NCBI GenBank assembly: GCA_007125355.1
Contig: SLDG01000164.1
Span: 1-34,011 of the forward strand
Length of the DNA: 34,011 bases
Direction of reading: 5' to 3'
Source: Balneolales bacterium
Lineage (GTDB): Bacteria; Bacteroidota; Rhodothermia; Balneolales; Cyclonatronaceae
Below, piece by piece: positions 1 to 9,791 of this stretch. A program made the position numbers and the translations under genes. How positions within the stretch are numbered: position 1 is the stretch's first letter; each line of letters opens with the position of its first letter. The notes below the pieces were generated by a model. It was not told the DNA's origin. It saw only the letters and a program-made list of their open reading frames with translations, and ran no database searches.

Positions 1-1
1 G

Positions 2-121
2 ATGTTACCCTTCTTCTTCATTTTCATGATTACCTGGACCATATTCCTGCTCGTTTACTGGGCTCTTGGAATTCCACTTGGATTACAGGCAAGTTACACA
101 TGGCCTGCGGTAATGCCATAA
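2..121 (+). CDS. C-terminal fragment of AbgT-family (p-aminobenzoyl-glutamate-like) transporter, truncated by window start
   Basis: Frame 2 reads MLPFFFIFMITWTIFLLVYWALGIPLGLQASYTWPAVMP*, resembling AbgT C-termini (MLPY..FL..W...L..W..LGIPLGP). Confidence 0.6.
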   Translation: MLPFFFIFMITWTIFLLVYWALGIPLGLQASYTWPAVMP

Positions 122-128
122 AATCTTC

Positions 129-165
129 AAAAACCCCGGCTAACAATCGGGGTTTTTTGTTTTTT
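129..165 (+). terminator. Intrinsic terminator after the AbgT-like gene
   Basis: CCCCG-gctaacaat-CGGGG followed by TTTTTTGTTTTTTT. Confidence 0.8.
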
Positions 166-274
166 TGGAGGGAATAAGGATAATATGAATAGATACTGTG
201 GCCTGCTCAAAAAAATGATTAAATCATTCATCCAGTTCTGATGTAGAATCTGAGTAAAAATAACTATTAACGCC

Positions 275-343
275 ATGCTCCGTTAGGAGCATCACCTTTG
301 TAACACAAGAACTACAAAAACCCAATCCTGCGCCGTAGGTGCA
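275..343. repeat. Two short intergenic hairpins
   Basis: ATGCTCC-GTTA-GGAGCAT (275-292) and TGCGCC-gta-GGTGCA (329-343). Confidence 0.5.
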
Positions 344-432
344 ATACCACATCTCCCCATATCCCACATAGCTTACCAAACACCAAATTCTTATCTTACT
401 ATTTGGGATGTGCTTATTGCCAACGAACGTAA

Positions 433-1545
433 ATGAGGATGAATAAGAGAGGGATTTTAGACGGCGTTAATGTACTTGAACTTGCCAGTGTGCTTGCCGG
501 GCCATCTGTTGGGATGTTTTTAGCGGAACTTGGCGCAAGTGTTACCAAAATCGAAAATCCACGCACCGGCGGTGACGTTACCCGCTCATGGAAACTGCCT
601 TCTGAGTCCAAAGAAAAGCCAACAAGCAGTTATTACAACGCTGTTAATTGGGGGAAGTCGATTGACATGGTTGATTTAAAATCCGTTGAGGGATTAAAAA
701 CAGTAAGCAGCCTTATACAAAAATCAGACATCATCCTTGTTAGTTTTAAACCGGGTGATGCCGAAAAACTCGGTTTAGAATATGAAGCGGTTACAAAAAT
801 CCGTCCGGATATAATCTACGCATCGATTACCGGATATGGCGATGATGACCCCAGAACGGCTTACGATGCTCTTTTACAAGCAGAATCCGGTTTTATGCAC
901 CTGAATCGCAAGCCAGGTGCATCCCCGCTTAAAATGCCCGTTGCTCTGATTGATATCCTCGCCGCTCATCAGTTAAAACAACTTGTTTTGGTGGCATGGA
1001 TTCAAAAACTAAAAACCGGCGAAGGCAGCCATGTTGAGGTTTCTTTGTTCGAATCCGCTGTAAGTTCGCTGGCAAATCAGGCCGGGGCATGGCTCTATGC
1101 AAATACAGAACCGGAACCGATGGGCAGCGAGCATCCCCATATTTATCCCTACGGATCAGCTTTCAAAACAGGAGACGGCAGAAGTATTGTCCTTGCCGTG
1201 GGTAACGACAGGCAGTTTCAGGCGCTGTGTGAAATTCTGAATATCAACAACATTTCAGAACAAGATGATTTTTCTACAAATCCCGCCCGGTCTGCCAACA
1301 GGAATGCATTGCGTGAAGTACTTGAATCGGCATTTATGAACATAGAAGACTCTGAATCCCTGCTCGGGGATTTACACGCTAAAATGGTTCCTGCGGCCAT
1401 CATCCGGAAAGTTGGTGAAGCCGTAGAACTTTACTGCGGCTCTTTCCACACTCACAAAGATGGCAATTTAAAGGGGATTCCAACCATAACAGGACGCATT
1501 AACGGTAAGCCGGCCGCAGCCTCACTCTCGTTTGAGCCGCAATGA
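433..1545 (+). CDS. CaiB/BaiF family CoA-transferase
   Basis: N-terminal GVNVLELASVLAGPSVGMFLAELGASVTKIENP, plus YDALLQAESGFM and HPHIYPYGSAFKTGDGRSIVLAVGNDRQF motifs. Confidence 0.9.
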   Translation: MRMNKRGILDGVNVLELASVLAGPSVGMFLAELGASVTKIENPRTGGDVTRSWKLPSESKEKPTSSYYNAVNWGKSIDMVDLKSVEGLKTVSSLIQKSDIILVSFKPGDAEKLGLEYEAVTKIRPDIIYASITGYGDDDPRTAYDALLQAESGFMHLNRKPGASPLKMPVALIDILAAHQLKQLVLVAWIQKLKTGEGSHVEVSLFESAVSSLANQAGAWLYANTEPEPMGSEHPHIYPYGSAFKTGDGRSIVLAVGNDRQFQALCEILNINNISEQDDFSTNPARSANRNALREVLESAFMNIEDSESLLGDLHAKMVPAAIIRKVGEAVELYCGSFHTHKDGNLKGIPTITGRINGKPAAASLSFEPQ

Positions 1546-1703
1546 TTACCCTGAACCAGAATTAGATTATAAAAAAACTCTGTGCAAAACACTGTGGTAC
1601 TCTGTGGTTCAATTCACCAATAGGCTTTTTAGATACTCTATTTTAAACAGAAATAATTTTTCAGCGACCAAGAGAAATGATTTAAATCAAATTTTAATCT
1701 GCT

Positions 1704-3077
1704 TTACTCAATCCAATCAATTCTGTAGGGCAAATCCGCCACGATGTATGTCATTACAGCAACAGCAGCAGTACAGTGCTGTACTTCTTGCTTATCCAGA
1801 ATTTCCATTGCATCGGCATGCGTGTGGTGGTACCAGAAATAGCGCTCCACATCCACATCGAGGCCCATAATGGCTACACCTTCTCTGTTCAGAGGGCCAA
1901 CATCAACCGTTCCGGACGACCCTTCACGCACTGTAACCGCTCCGATTGGCTCAAGCAATGATGCGATATCTTCTAACACAGGAAATGCCGACTCAGGCCC
2001 GGTATAGCCAAAACCAAGCGGAGTAAACACACCAAAATCGACTTCAAATGCCAGTACGTGGTTTTCAATTTCGCCATTTGCCATCACCTTGTTTCTGTAT
2101 TCCAGTCCGCCTCTGACTCCATTTTCCTCATTGGTAAACAATACAAGACGAATTGTGCGGCGAGGCTCCAATCCCAATTCCTTAATGATACGCATTGCTT
2201 CCCATGTAACAAGGCATCCGCCGGCATCATCCATAGCACCATGGCCGACATCCCATGAATCTATGTGGCAACCAATCAGCACAATTTCATCTGGCTTTTC
2301 ACTTCCCCGAAGCTCAGCTATTACATTTCTGGATAGGGCATCAGGCAGCATTTCGGCCTCCATATATAATTCAACTTCAATTGTTTCTCCCCTTTTGGCC
2401 ATACGGTGCATCCATGCGGCATCTTCAACTGTAATGGCAGCTGCAGGAATTTTCTCGACATCTTCACCATAACGCATTCCACCGGTGTGGGGTGTTTGCA
2501 TAGAAAAGTCGGTTACAGAGCGAATCAATGCGGCTTTGGCACCATGCGCGGCTGCTCTTGTGGCGGCGTGAACTCTGTATTGTACTGCTTGTCCGTAATT
2601 TTCGTATTCGTAGTTAAATAATACGATTTTGCCCTCAGCTTCGGCAGCTCTTTCTTCCAGCTCATCAAATCCCGAAACTACCAAGACTTCACCGGTCATT
2701 GGCGAGCCGCCGGTCCCTATGCTTCCACCAAGTCCAAGCATTGGCATATTACGCTGATCAGGAGAAAGCAACGTGGCGTATTCGTGTCCCCGTACCCAAT
2801 GTGGCACCATTACATCTTGCGTACTGACTTCAAACCCGTCTTCATTTAGCTTTTCCACTGACCAGTCTATGGCATCTTCTAACATTTGCGAACCGCTTAG
2901 GCGCCTCGGGTAATAATCTGTTAGATAGGTAAGCCTGTCCCAAACCAATGAATTATTTTCGGCCATTTCTATGATTTGACGGGCGGCATCGCCATATTCC
3001 TGTTCAATTTCATTGGGGGTTTTGCACGCGGTTAAACATAAAATAGCAGCGAGAGTAAAAACTAAAATGTGTCTCAT
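1704..3077 (-). CDS. M28 family zinc peptidase, predicted lipoprotein
   Basis: Signal MRHILVFTLAAILCLTAC; zinc motifs GCHIDSWDVGHGAMDDAGG, FTNEENG and HHTHADAMEILD. Confidence 0.9.
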   Translation of the reverse strand: MRHILVFTLAAILCLTACKTPNEIEQEYGDAARQIIEMAENNSLVWDRLTYLTDYYPRRLSGSQMLEDAIDWSVEKLNEDGFEVSTQDVMVPHWVRGHEYATLLSPDQRNMPMLGLGGSIGTGGSPMTGEVLVVSGFDELEERAAEAEGKIVLFNYEYENYGQAVQYRVHAATRAAAHGAKAALIRSVTDFSMQTPHTGGMRYGEDVEKIPAAAITVEDAAWMHRMAKRGETIEVELYMEAEMLPDALSRNVIAELRGSEKPDEIVLIGCHIDSWDVGHGAMDDAGGCLVTWEAMRIIKELGLEPRRTIRLVLFTNEENGVRGGLEYRNKVMANGEIENHVLAFEVDFGVFTPLGFGYTGPESAFPVLEDIASLLEPIGAVTVREGSSGTVDVGPLNREGVAIMGLDVDVERYFWYHHTHADAMEILDKQEVQHCTAAVAVMTYIVADLPYRIDWIE

Positions 3078-3285
3078 CTTATTGGATGTATGTGGTTAAG
3101 TGTGTGGCGAAATAGTGGAATTTATCAAGCCGATTAGTAAAACATTGAATATTCTACATTGAAATGATTTTAGCAAATCGTTTTAAAAAAGTTTACGTTA
3201 TATTTTACACCTCACATAATGGAATTGCTTTTCCGGGAAACAGAGAAAAAACCTGACTAAACACAGAATCACAACGTTTTAAAAA

Positions 3286-4155
3286 TTGGCTATGAGTTTG
3301 AAAGAAGAAAAAATGATATTTCTGATACAATGTCCTGATCAAAAGGGGCTTGTGGCTTCAATTAGTACCTTTTTCTACAAAAGAGGATTCAACATTCTGC
3401 AATGCCAACAATATTCTGATTTACTGAATGGCCACTATTTTATGAGATTGGAATTATCGCTCAAGGACTTAACCACATCACGAAAACAACTGGAAAAAGA
3501 GTTTGCTGCTTTTGGGGAAGGTTTTTCATTGAAATGGTCGGTTCATTACACTGATGAAATTCAGCGAATGGCTATTTTGGTTTCAAAGACATCCCACTGC
3601 CTGTATGATTTGCTTCTGAGATGGAAAGAGGGAGAGATTCACTGCGAAATCCCTTTGATAATCAGTAATCATCCGGATCTTGAAAAAGTAGCCAATCAGT
3701 TTAAAATCCCGTATTACTGCCTCCCGATTACTCCTGAAACAAAAGCTGAGCAGGAAAAAGAAATCAAAAAACTGCTCGAGTCGCACCATATTGATTTGAT
3801 TGTCCTTGCAAGATATATGCAAATTCTGAGTGAGGGCTTTGTTGAACAATATGATGGCAATATTATAAACATCCACCATGCATTTTTGCCTGCCTTTCAG
3901 GGGGCAAATACCTATCAGCGGGCATACGAGCGAGGGGTAAAAATGATTGGTGCCACATCGCATTATACCACGAAGGATTTAGATGAAGGCCCGATTATTG
4001 AACAGGATGTTCAACGTGTTAAACACGAACACACTCCGGAAGAACTAAAACAAATTGGCAGGGATATCGAGAGAATTGTACTCGCACGGGCGGTTAAAGC
4101 TCATCTCGAACGGAAGATAATTGCAACCGGCATGCGCACTGTTATTTTCCATTGA
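3286..4155 (+). CDS. purU: Formyltetrahydrofolate deformylase
   Basis: ACT domain (CPDQKGLVASISTFFYKRGFNI) plus formyltransferase domain (ISNHPDL, LARYMQILS, NIHHAFLPAFQGANTYQRAYERGVKMIGATSHY). TTG at 3286; an ATG at 3292 may be the real start. Confidence 0.93.
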   Translation: MAMSLKEEKMIFLIQCPDQKGLVASISTFFYKRGFNILQCQQYSDLLNGHYFMRLELSLKDLTTSRKQLEKEFAAFGEGFSLKWSVHYTDEIQRMAILVSKTSHCLYDLLLRWKEGEIHCEIPLIISNHPDLEKVANQFKIPYYCLPITPETKAEQEKEIKKLLESHHIDLIVLARYMQILSEGFVEQYDGNIINIHHAFLPAFQGANTYQRAYERGVKMIGATSHYTTKDLDEGPIIEQDVQRVKHEHTPEELKQIGRDIERIVLARAVKAHLERKIIATGMRTVIFH

Positions 4156-4192
4156 AACCTGTTTGGGATTTTATGGCAAGTTAAGGAGACAA

Positions 4193-6376
4193 TTATCCCG
4201 GAACACGAACATATTCCTTATCAGCCTTTTGGTTAACGCTGCTTGTGCTAAACGGCAGCCTGCAAACAAATCGTGATCCTTGATTTTTTTTATCTTCAAG
4301 GAATATAGTTCCGTTTAGCTTACTTGTAAGCAATGCTACGGTATAAAGGCCTATACCCGTAGAACTTTCTCCTCCAGTTGGTTTATTACTTATCTGACTG
4401 AACATTTGAAAAAGTTTTTCTTTTTCTTTTTCAGGGATTCCAATGCCTTCATCATCAACAATAATTTCCCAGAAGTTATCAGTTGCTTTTTTGATTGTCA
4501 GGCTAACTTTTGAACCCAAGTTAGAAAATTTAATAGCGTTCGATATAAGATTATCAATGATTCGGGATACATAATCAGGATATGTTTTCACAATAAAATC
4601 ATCTATATCTTCCTGAATAATAATGAGTTTTCTCGCAGCCATCATTCTGAAAGCAGACATTGAGTCTTCTACAATTTCACGTGTTGAAATTTCTTTAAAT
4701 TCTGTTTGAATATCACTGCGTTCAACTTTCTTTATATCAAGTAAGTTATTAACCAGGCGTTGCATTTTTTTAGAACTGATATCAATCATAGACAAAAGCG
4801 ACCTATTCTCTTCGTCGATTTCATTCATACTCATAACTTCAACTAATCCGCTGATTGACGAAAGCGGATTCTTTAAATCGTGAACAATGACTCCAATAAG
4901 TGCATCGCGGTCGCTGTTAAGTTTTTCGAGTGCCTTATTTTTTTTCTGGATATCGTTCTTTTGGTCCTCTAATGCGCTTAGTAATAACCTTAATCTGCGC
5001 TGATTTTTAAATGTATACAGCAAGAAGCCGGTTACAATTATCATGGTAATGAGTAAGATGGCATTTATTTGTCGCTGGCTCGCATTTAGCGACTCCTGAA
5101 TAGCCAGATTCTGCTGCAATAGCTGAAACTCAGCATCTTTCTGCTCCATGTTATACTGTGCCCTTAACTCAGATATTTGTGCACTTCTAACATTTTCTTT
5201 TAACTCTAACTTTAATTCATGGTGGGTTTCAAGATAAGCTAATGCTTGTTCGGTTTCACCTTTATCAGCATAAATTTTATATATAAGTTCAGTCACATCA
5301 GACATAATCTGTCTGATCCCAAAATGACTACTTAGTTCATATGCATCAAGGGCGTGGCCTAATGCTGTATCGTAATTACCATTATTAAAATAGGCTCTTG
5401 AAATAACAGAATTATGATATAGCTTGCCAAATGGAAAATTTAACTCTTCACTTAATTTTAAACCCTCTCTACCGATATCTATAGCATTTATGTAGTCGCC
5501 TTTTTTTATAAAATTTACAGCCAAATTAAATTTATTCTGAATAACAGCGTGTTTTAAGTCATATTCGGTATTAAATGCGATAGCAGCAAAGAGCGTGTCA
5601 ATGGCTTGTTCAGTTTTACCCATACCGGCCAATGCCAGTGCAAGATTATTAAGATTCGTAGACAAATTATGAACAGAGTTGAGCTCTCTGTTAATATTAT
5701 ATGCAATAGTAAAACGCTCTAAAGCTTCCTCGTATTCGTCTTGATCATTAAGTATAAGCCCTATCATGTTGTTTAAAACAGCTTTATTTCGTCTCTGTTC
5801 CTCATCGCCTTCAATAATCCTTATTACCTCATAATAATCTGCCAGAGCTTCATAATTTCTATCTAAACTGCTAAATATTTTTCCCCTTGTACCCAATAGC
5901 ACATGTTTTAGTTCATCTGATTCCAACTCAGACTCAAATATTTCAAAAGCTTCATTAATTATCTCCAGTGCCTGTTCTTTCTCTCCCATTTCGGCTTTTG
6001 TATCAGCAAGCCACTTCCTGCTAAGCACTTTATGCCTTGCAGACCCTGATTTATCACTCAATTCTATGGCTTCATTTACAATTTCATAGGCTTCTCTAAA
6101 ATCTCCACGCATTAAGTAATGCGTTAACTGTGTTATTTTTATTTCAACCATCAGGTGATAATTGGAGTCGGCCAGAGCTTCTTCCCATAAAAGATGCCTT
6201 AGACTGTCACCCTCGGCAGTCAAAAATTTATCATAGTTGCGATCCATTTCTGTCAACATCTGTTTCTGTATATCAGATATCAATCCCTTACCATTAGAAT
6301 CGCTCTTGTTCTCTTCTGTAATGGTGCAGCCAATTAAAAGTGTTATAAAAACAAAGACAATAAAGGTGTTTTTCAT
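4193..6376 (-). CDS. TPR-containing sensor histidine kinase, predicted lipoprotein signal
   Basis: Start chosen at MKNTFIVFVFITLLIGC (lipobox); TPR-like repeats; TM segment INAILLITMIIVTGFLLYTF; HisKA VIVHDLKNPLSS; HATPase NAIKFS, DDEGIGIP, TGIGLYTV. Confidence 0.92.
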   Translation of the reverse strand: MKNTFIVFVFITLLIGCTITEENKSDSNGKGLISDIQKQMLTEMDRNYDKFLTAEGDSLRHLLWEEALADSNYHLMVEIKITQLTHYLMRGDFREAYEIVNEAIELSDKSGSARHKVLSRKWLADTKAEMGEKEQALEIINEAFEIFESELESDELKHVLLGTRGKIFSSLDRNYEALADYYEVIRIIEGDEEQRRNKAVLNNMIGLILNDQDEYEEALERFTIAYNINRELNSVHNLSTNLNNLALALAGMGKTEQAIDTLFAAIAFNTEYDLKHAVIQNKFNLAVNFIKKGDYINAIDIGREGLKLSEELNFPFGKLYHNSVISRAYFNNGNYDTALGHALDAYELSSHFGIRQIMSDVTELIYKIYADKGETEQALAYLETHHELKLELKENVRSAQISELRAQYNMEQKDAEFQLLQQNLAIQESLNASQRQINAILLITMIIVTGFLLYTFKNQRRLRLLLSALEDQKNDIQKKNKALEKLNSDRDALIGVIVHDLKNPLSSISGLVEVMSMNEIDEENRSLLSMIDISSKKMQRLVNNLLDIKKVERSDIQTEFKEISTREIVEDSMSAFRMMAARKLIIIQEDIDDFIVKTYPDYVSRIIDNLISNAIKFSNLGSKVSLTIKKATDNFWEIIVDDEGIGIPEKEKEKLFQMFSQISNKPTGGESSTGIGLYTVALLTSKLNGTIFLEDKKNQGSRFVCRLPFSTSSVNQKADKEYVRVPG

Positions 6377-6675
6377 AGTCTTTTCAAGTATGTTTAAACT
6401 CAAAAACAGCATTCTTATGCGTTGTGCAGACAAATTACTTTTGCTGGATTAGATGGTTTATTAAAGTTACAACATTTTAATAATTTTTCTTAATATTTTT
6501 TGTGTTTCTAATGTGAACAATAAAGGATTACACTTTGATCTTCTCAAAAATTGCTTTCAAAAGCTTCAGATTTTTTTCGATAACACAGAGAAGTCAAAAA
6601 AACAGTTCACATAGCCATCAGCATTAGCAAGGCTTTTCTGCGGGCAACTAAACTCATTAATACGTATTTTCCAAC

Positions 6676-7422
6676 ATGAGAGATAAAGGCGTTTTTCAAA
6701 TCGTTAATTGGCACGATCTTGGCTTTATGTCATATAAACCAGCATGGAGCTTACAGAAAGCTATTCAAAAGAAAATTATAGACGAAAAACTCAAAGCCAG
6801 AACCAATCCTGAGTTACCACGAATAAATGATGTACTGCTGTTTGTTGAGCATCCGCATGTATTTACGCTTGGCAAAAGCGGAAGCATGTTACATCTGCTT
6901 GTTAAAGATGAAGAGTTAAAAAACGCTAATGCAGAGTTTGTAAAAATTGACCGCGGGGGCGACATCACCTATCATGGGCCGGGTCAAATTGTCGGGTATC
7001 CAATTTTTGACCTTGACCGTCATTTTACAGACATCCACAAGTATTTAAGGTTTCTTGAGGAAGTCATCATAAGAGTTTGCGCCGATTATGGCTTTGAGGC
7101 AGAACGCGTAGATAAACTGACCGGCGTGTGGATAAACGGACACAAAATCTGTGCTATGGGTATAAAGTGCTCGCGTTGGGTTACACTACATGGATTCGCA
7201 ATGAATGTGAACACCCAACTAAATTACTTTAATAAGATTGTCCCCTGTGGTATTGCTGACCGGGGAGTTACCAGTTTAGAGGAACTACTGGGATATAGAG
7301 TAGATGAGCAAGAGGTTAAATCTAAAATTATAAAACATTTCTCTGATGTTTTTTCAGTAAGACTTGAAAAAGCAGACTCTTTACCTATTGATTGGCAAGC
7401 CACGGCAGGCATTTCTGATTAA
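6676..7422 (+). CDS. lipB: Octanoyltransferase (lipoate-protein ligase B)
   Basis: [69 protein letters not shown] motifs. Confidence 0.95.
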   Translation: MRDKGVFQIVNWHDLGFMSYKPAWSLQKAIQKKIIDEKLKARTNPELPRINDVLLFVEHPHVFTLGKSGSMLHLLVKDEELKNANAEFVKIDRGGDITYHGPGQIVGYPIFDLDRHFTDIHKYLRFLEEVIIRVCADYGFEAERVDKLTGVWINGHKICAMGIKCSRWVTLHGFAMNVNTQLNYFNKIVPCGIADRGVTSLEELLGYRVDEQEVKSKIIKHFSDVFSVRLEKADSLPIDWQATAGISD

Positions 7423-7544
7423 AATTGAGTATCTTACACTTATGTTCCGATGATAATCACATTCTATTCATAAACGGAACGTATTTTGTATTTCAGACGG
7501 TTAAAATTCCGTCAACTCTTCATTTTTTAAACAGGTTTGATTTT

Positions 7545-8438
7545 ATGAGCTGTGCAACACAGGTAATGGAACGCGGAACTTCTAAAGACAGCGCTGTCGC
7601 GGGCAGACGTCCGGAATGGCTGCGTGTTAAGCTTCCGGCGGGAAAAACATTTCGGCAGGTAAGTGATATAATACAAACACATTCTCTCAATACGGTTTGT
7701 GCTGAAGCGCGTTGTCCGAATATGGGTGAATGCTGGAGTGCCGGCACAGCTACGTTTATGATTTTAGGGGATGTCTGCACCCGCTCTTGTGGTTTTTGTG
7801 CCATTAAAACCGGCCGGCCGGTTCAGGGCCTGGATTGGGATGAGCCCAACCGCGTTGCCGAAGCGGCCAAGCTTATGAATTTGAAGCATGTGGTTATCAC
7901 ATCTGTGAATCGCGATGAGCGCAAAGACGGTGGAGCTCCCATATTTGCTGAATCTATCAAGCGGCTTCGGGAAGAAATACCCGGTGTTACCGTTGAAGTA
8001 CTTATCCCTGATTTCCGCGGTGTGTGGGAAGCACTCGATTATGTGATTGATGCAAAACCGGAAGTATTGAATCACAATCTGGAAACTGTTCCTCGCTTGT
8101 ACAGACAAGTACGGCCGCAAGCCCGCTATGAGCGCTCACTTGAACTGCTCAAAATCTGCCACGACAAAGGCCTGCGAACAAAAACCGGGATTATGGTCGG
8201 ACTTGGAGAAACACCTGCTGAGGTTTTTGAAGTAATGGATGACATCGCTGAAATCGGCGTGGATGTAATGACCATCGGCCAATATATGCAGCCCACAAAA
8301 ATGCACCTCGATGTGCAGGAGTGGGTTCATCCCGACACTTTCGCGACCTACAAAGAAATTGGAGAATCTAAAGGCATTGAGCATGTAGAAAGCGGGCCAC
8401 TCGTTCGTTCTTCTTACCATGCTGAACGCCATCTGTAA
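7545..8438 (+). CDS. lipA: Lipoyl synthase (radical SAM)
   Basis: [14 protein letters not shown] and [10 protein letters not shown] cluster motifs. The ORF opens at 7425 but homology begins near the ATG at 7545. Confidence 0.95.
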   Translation: MSCATQVMERGTSKDSAVAGRRPEWLRVKLPAGKTFRQVSDIIQTHSLNTVCAEARCPNMGECWSAGTATFMILGDVCTRSCGFCAIKTGRPVQGLDWDEPNRVAEAAKLMNLKHVVITSVNRDERKDGGAPIFAESIKRLREEIPGVTVEVLIPDFRGVWEALDYVIDAKPEVLNHNLETVPRLYRQVRPQARYERSLELLKICHDKGLRTKTGIMVGLGETPAEVFEVMDDIAEIGVDVMTIGQYMQPTKMHLDVQEWVHPDTFATYKEIGESKGIEHVESGPLVRSSYHAERHL

Positions 8439-8452
8439 ATAAATTCACGCCT

Positions 8453-9757
8453 TTGAGAAATCCATCTGTTTGCGTAATTGGTGCCGGATGCTCAGGTATT
8501 ACAGCAATTAAGAATCTGATACAGGCAGGTGTATCTAACATTGTTTGTTTTGAACAAAACAGCCGGATTGGCGGAAACTGGATTTATTCCCCGAAAATTT
8601 CACACTCCAGTGTGTGCGAGACCACGCACATCATCAGTTCAAAAGAGTTGTCTTCATACATAGACTGGCCCATGCCGGACCACTATCCGGACTATCCCTC
8701 GCATGAGCAGGTTCTGGAATTCTTCGAGTCTTATGCCCGTAACTTTAAACTGTATCCTTACATCAGGTTTAATACCAAAGTAGAAAAAGTTACCAAGACG
8801 GATAACGAAAAGTGGCAGGTTAAGCTGAGTACCGGTGAATTTCAGGTTTTTGATTATTTGTTCATTTCAAACGGACACCATTCTGACCCCCGGCATCCTG
8901 ATTTGCCGGGGAATTTTAGCGGTGAATATTTGCACAGCCATGCTTTTAAAACCAATCAGGCCTTCAGAGACAAACGGGTTTTAGTGATAGGTGCCGGAAA
9001 TTCAGGATGCGATTGCGCTGTTGAAACGGCCCGGGTTTCATCTTTTACCGCCATCAGCATAAGAACTCCACAGTATATTGTGCCTAAATTTTTCCTTGGG
9101 AAGCCCGTAGATACATTCAATCAAAAATTTCAGTGGTTACCTCCATTTATCACAAATCCTCTGCAAAAAAACTCGCTAAAACTACAGATTGGAAGTTTTG
9201 CTGATTACGGACTCCCGGAACCTGACTTCCCTGTAGTAAAGGCGCATCCCACTGTAAATTCCGAATTGCTTTATATGATTCGACACGGGAAAGTCCATCC
9301 CCGAAAAGCCATCAAAAATATAGATGGGAAAAGCATTACATTTGCAGACGGGTTAATCGAAGAATTCGATTGTATAATTGCCGCTACCGGATATAAAATC
9401 GCTCTGCCTTTTTTTGATAAAGATTTCATCAACTATGAAGATGCCGAGCGTGTACCTTTATACCTAAGGATGTTTCATCCTGATCATCCCACACTTGTTT
9501 TTATAGGATTGGTGCAGCCACAAGGAGCCATTTGGCCTTTGAGTGATTATCAGTCAAAACTTGCCTCAAACTATGTTATGGGTAGATGGAACCGGCCTGA
9601 AAATATCCGCGAGCTTGCTGAAAAAGACTCTGACTATATAGACAAACAGTTCCTGAAGCGAAAAAGACACACCATAGAAGTACATTACCATTCTTATCTC
9701 AAAAGCCTGAAAAAAGAAATACCGAAAACTGCCCCTGAGTGGTCTGAGCAAAACTGA
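8453..9757 (+). CDS. Flavin-containing monooxygenase-like NAD(P)/FAD oxidoreductase
   Basis: FAD motif VIGAGCSGITAIKNL, second Rossmann motif VLVIGAGNSGCDCAVE, FMO-like FISNGHHSDPRHPDLPG; TTG start. Confidence 0.88.
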   Translation: MRNPSVCVIGAGCSGITAIKNLIQAGVSNIVCFEQNSRIGGNWIYSPKISHSSVCETTHIISSKELSSYIDWPMPDHYPDYPSHEQVLEFFESYARNFKLYPYIRFNTKVEKVTKTDNEKWQVKLSTGEFQVFDYLFISNGHHSDPRHPDLPGNFSGEYLHSHAFKTNQAFRDKRVLVIGAGNSGCDCAVETARVSSFTAISIRTPQYIVPKFFLGKPVDTFNQKFQWLPPFITNPLQKNSLKLQIGSFADYGLPEPDFPVVKAHPTVNSELLYMIRHGKVHPRKAIKNIDGKSITFADGLIEEFDCIIAATGYKIALPFFDKDFINYEDAERVPLYLRMFHPDHPTLVFIGLVQPQGAIWPLSDYQSKLASNYVMGRWNRPENIRELAEKDSDYIDKQFLKRKRHTIEVHYHSYLKSLKKEIPKTAPEWSEQN

Positions 9758-9791
9758 AGACACAAGTACAGTAGAAAAAAAATAGTCCCAT

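Noticed and set aside
1532-1870. 112-aa ORF after the CoA-transferase
   Set aside because: Overlaps the 3' end of the M28 peptidase antisense and has low-complexity content (QQQQQ).
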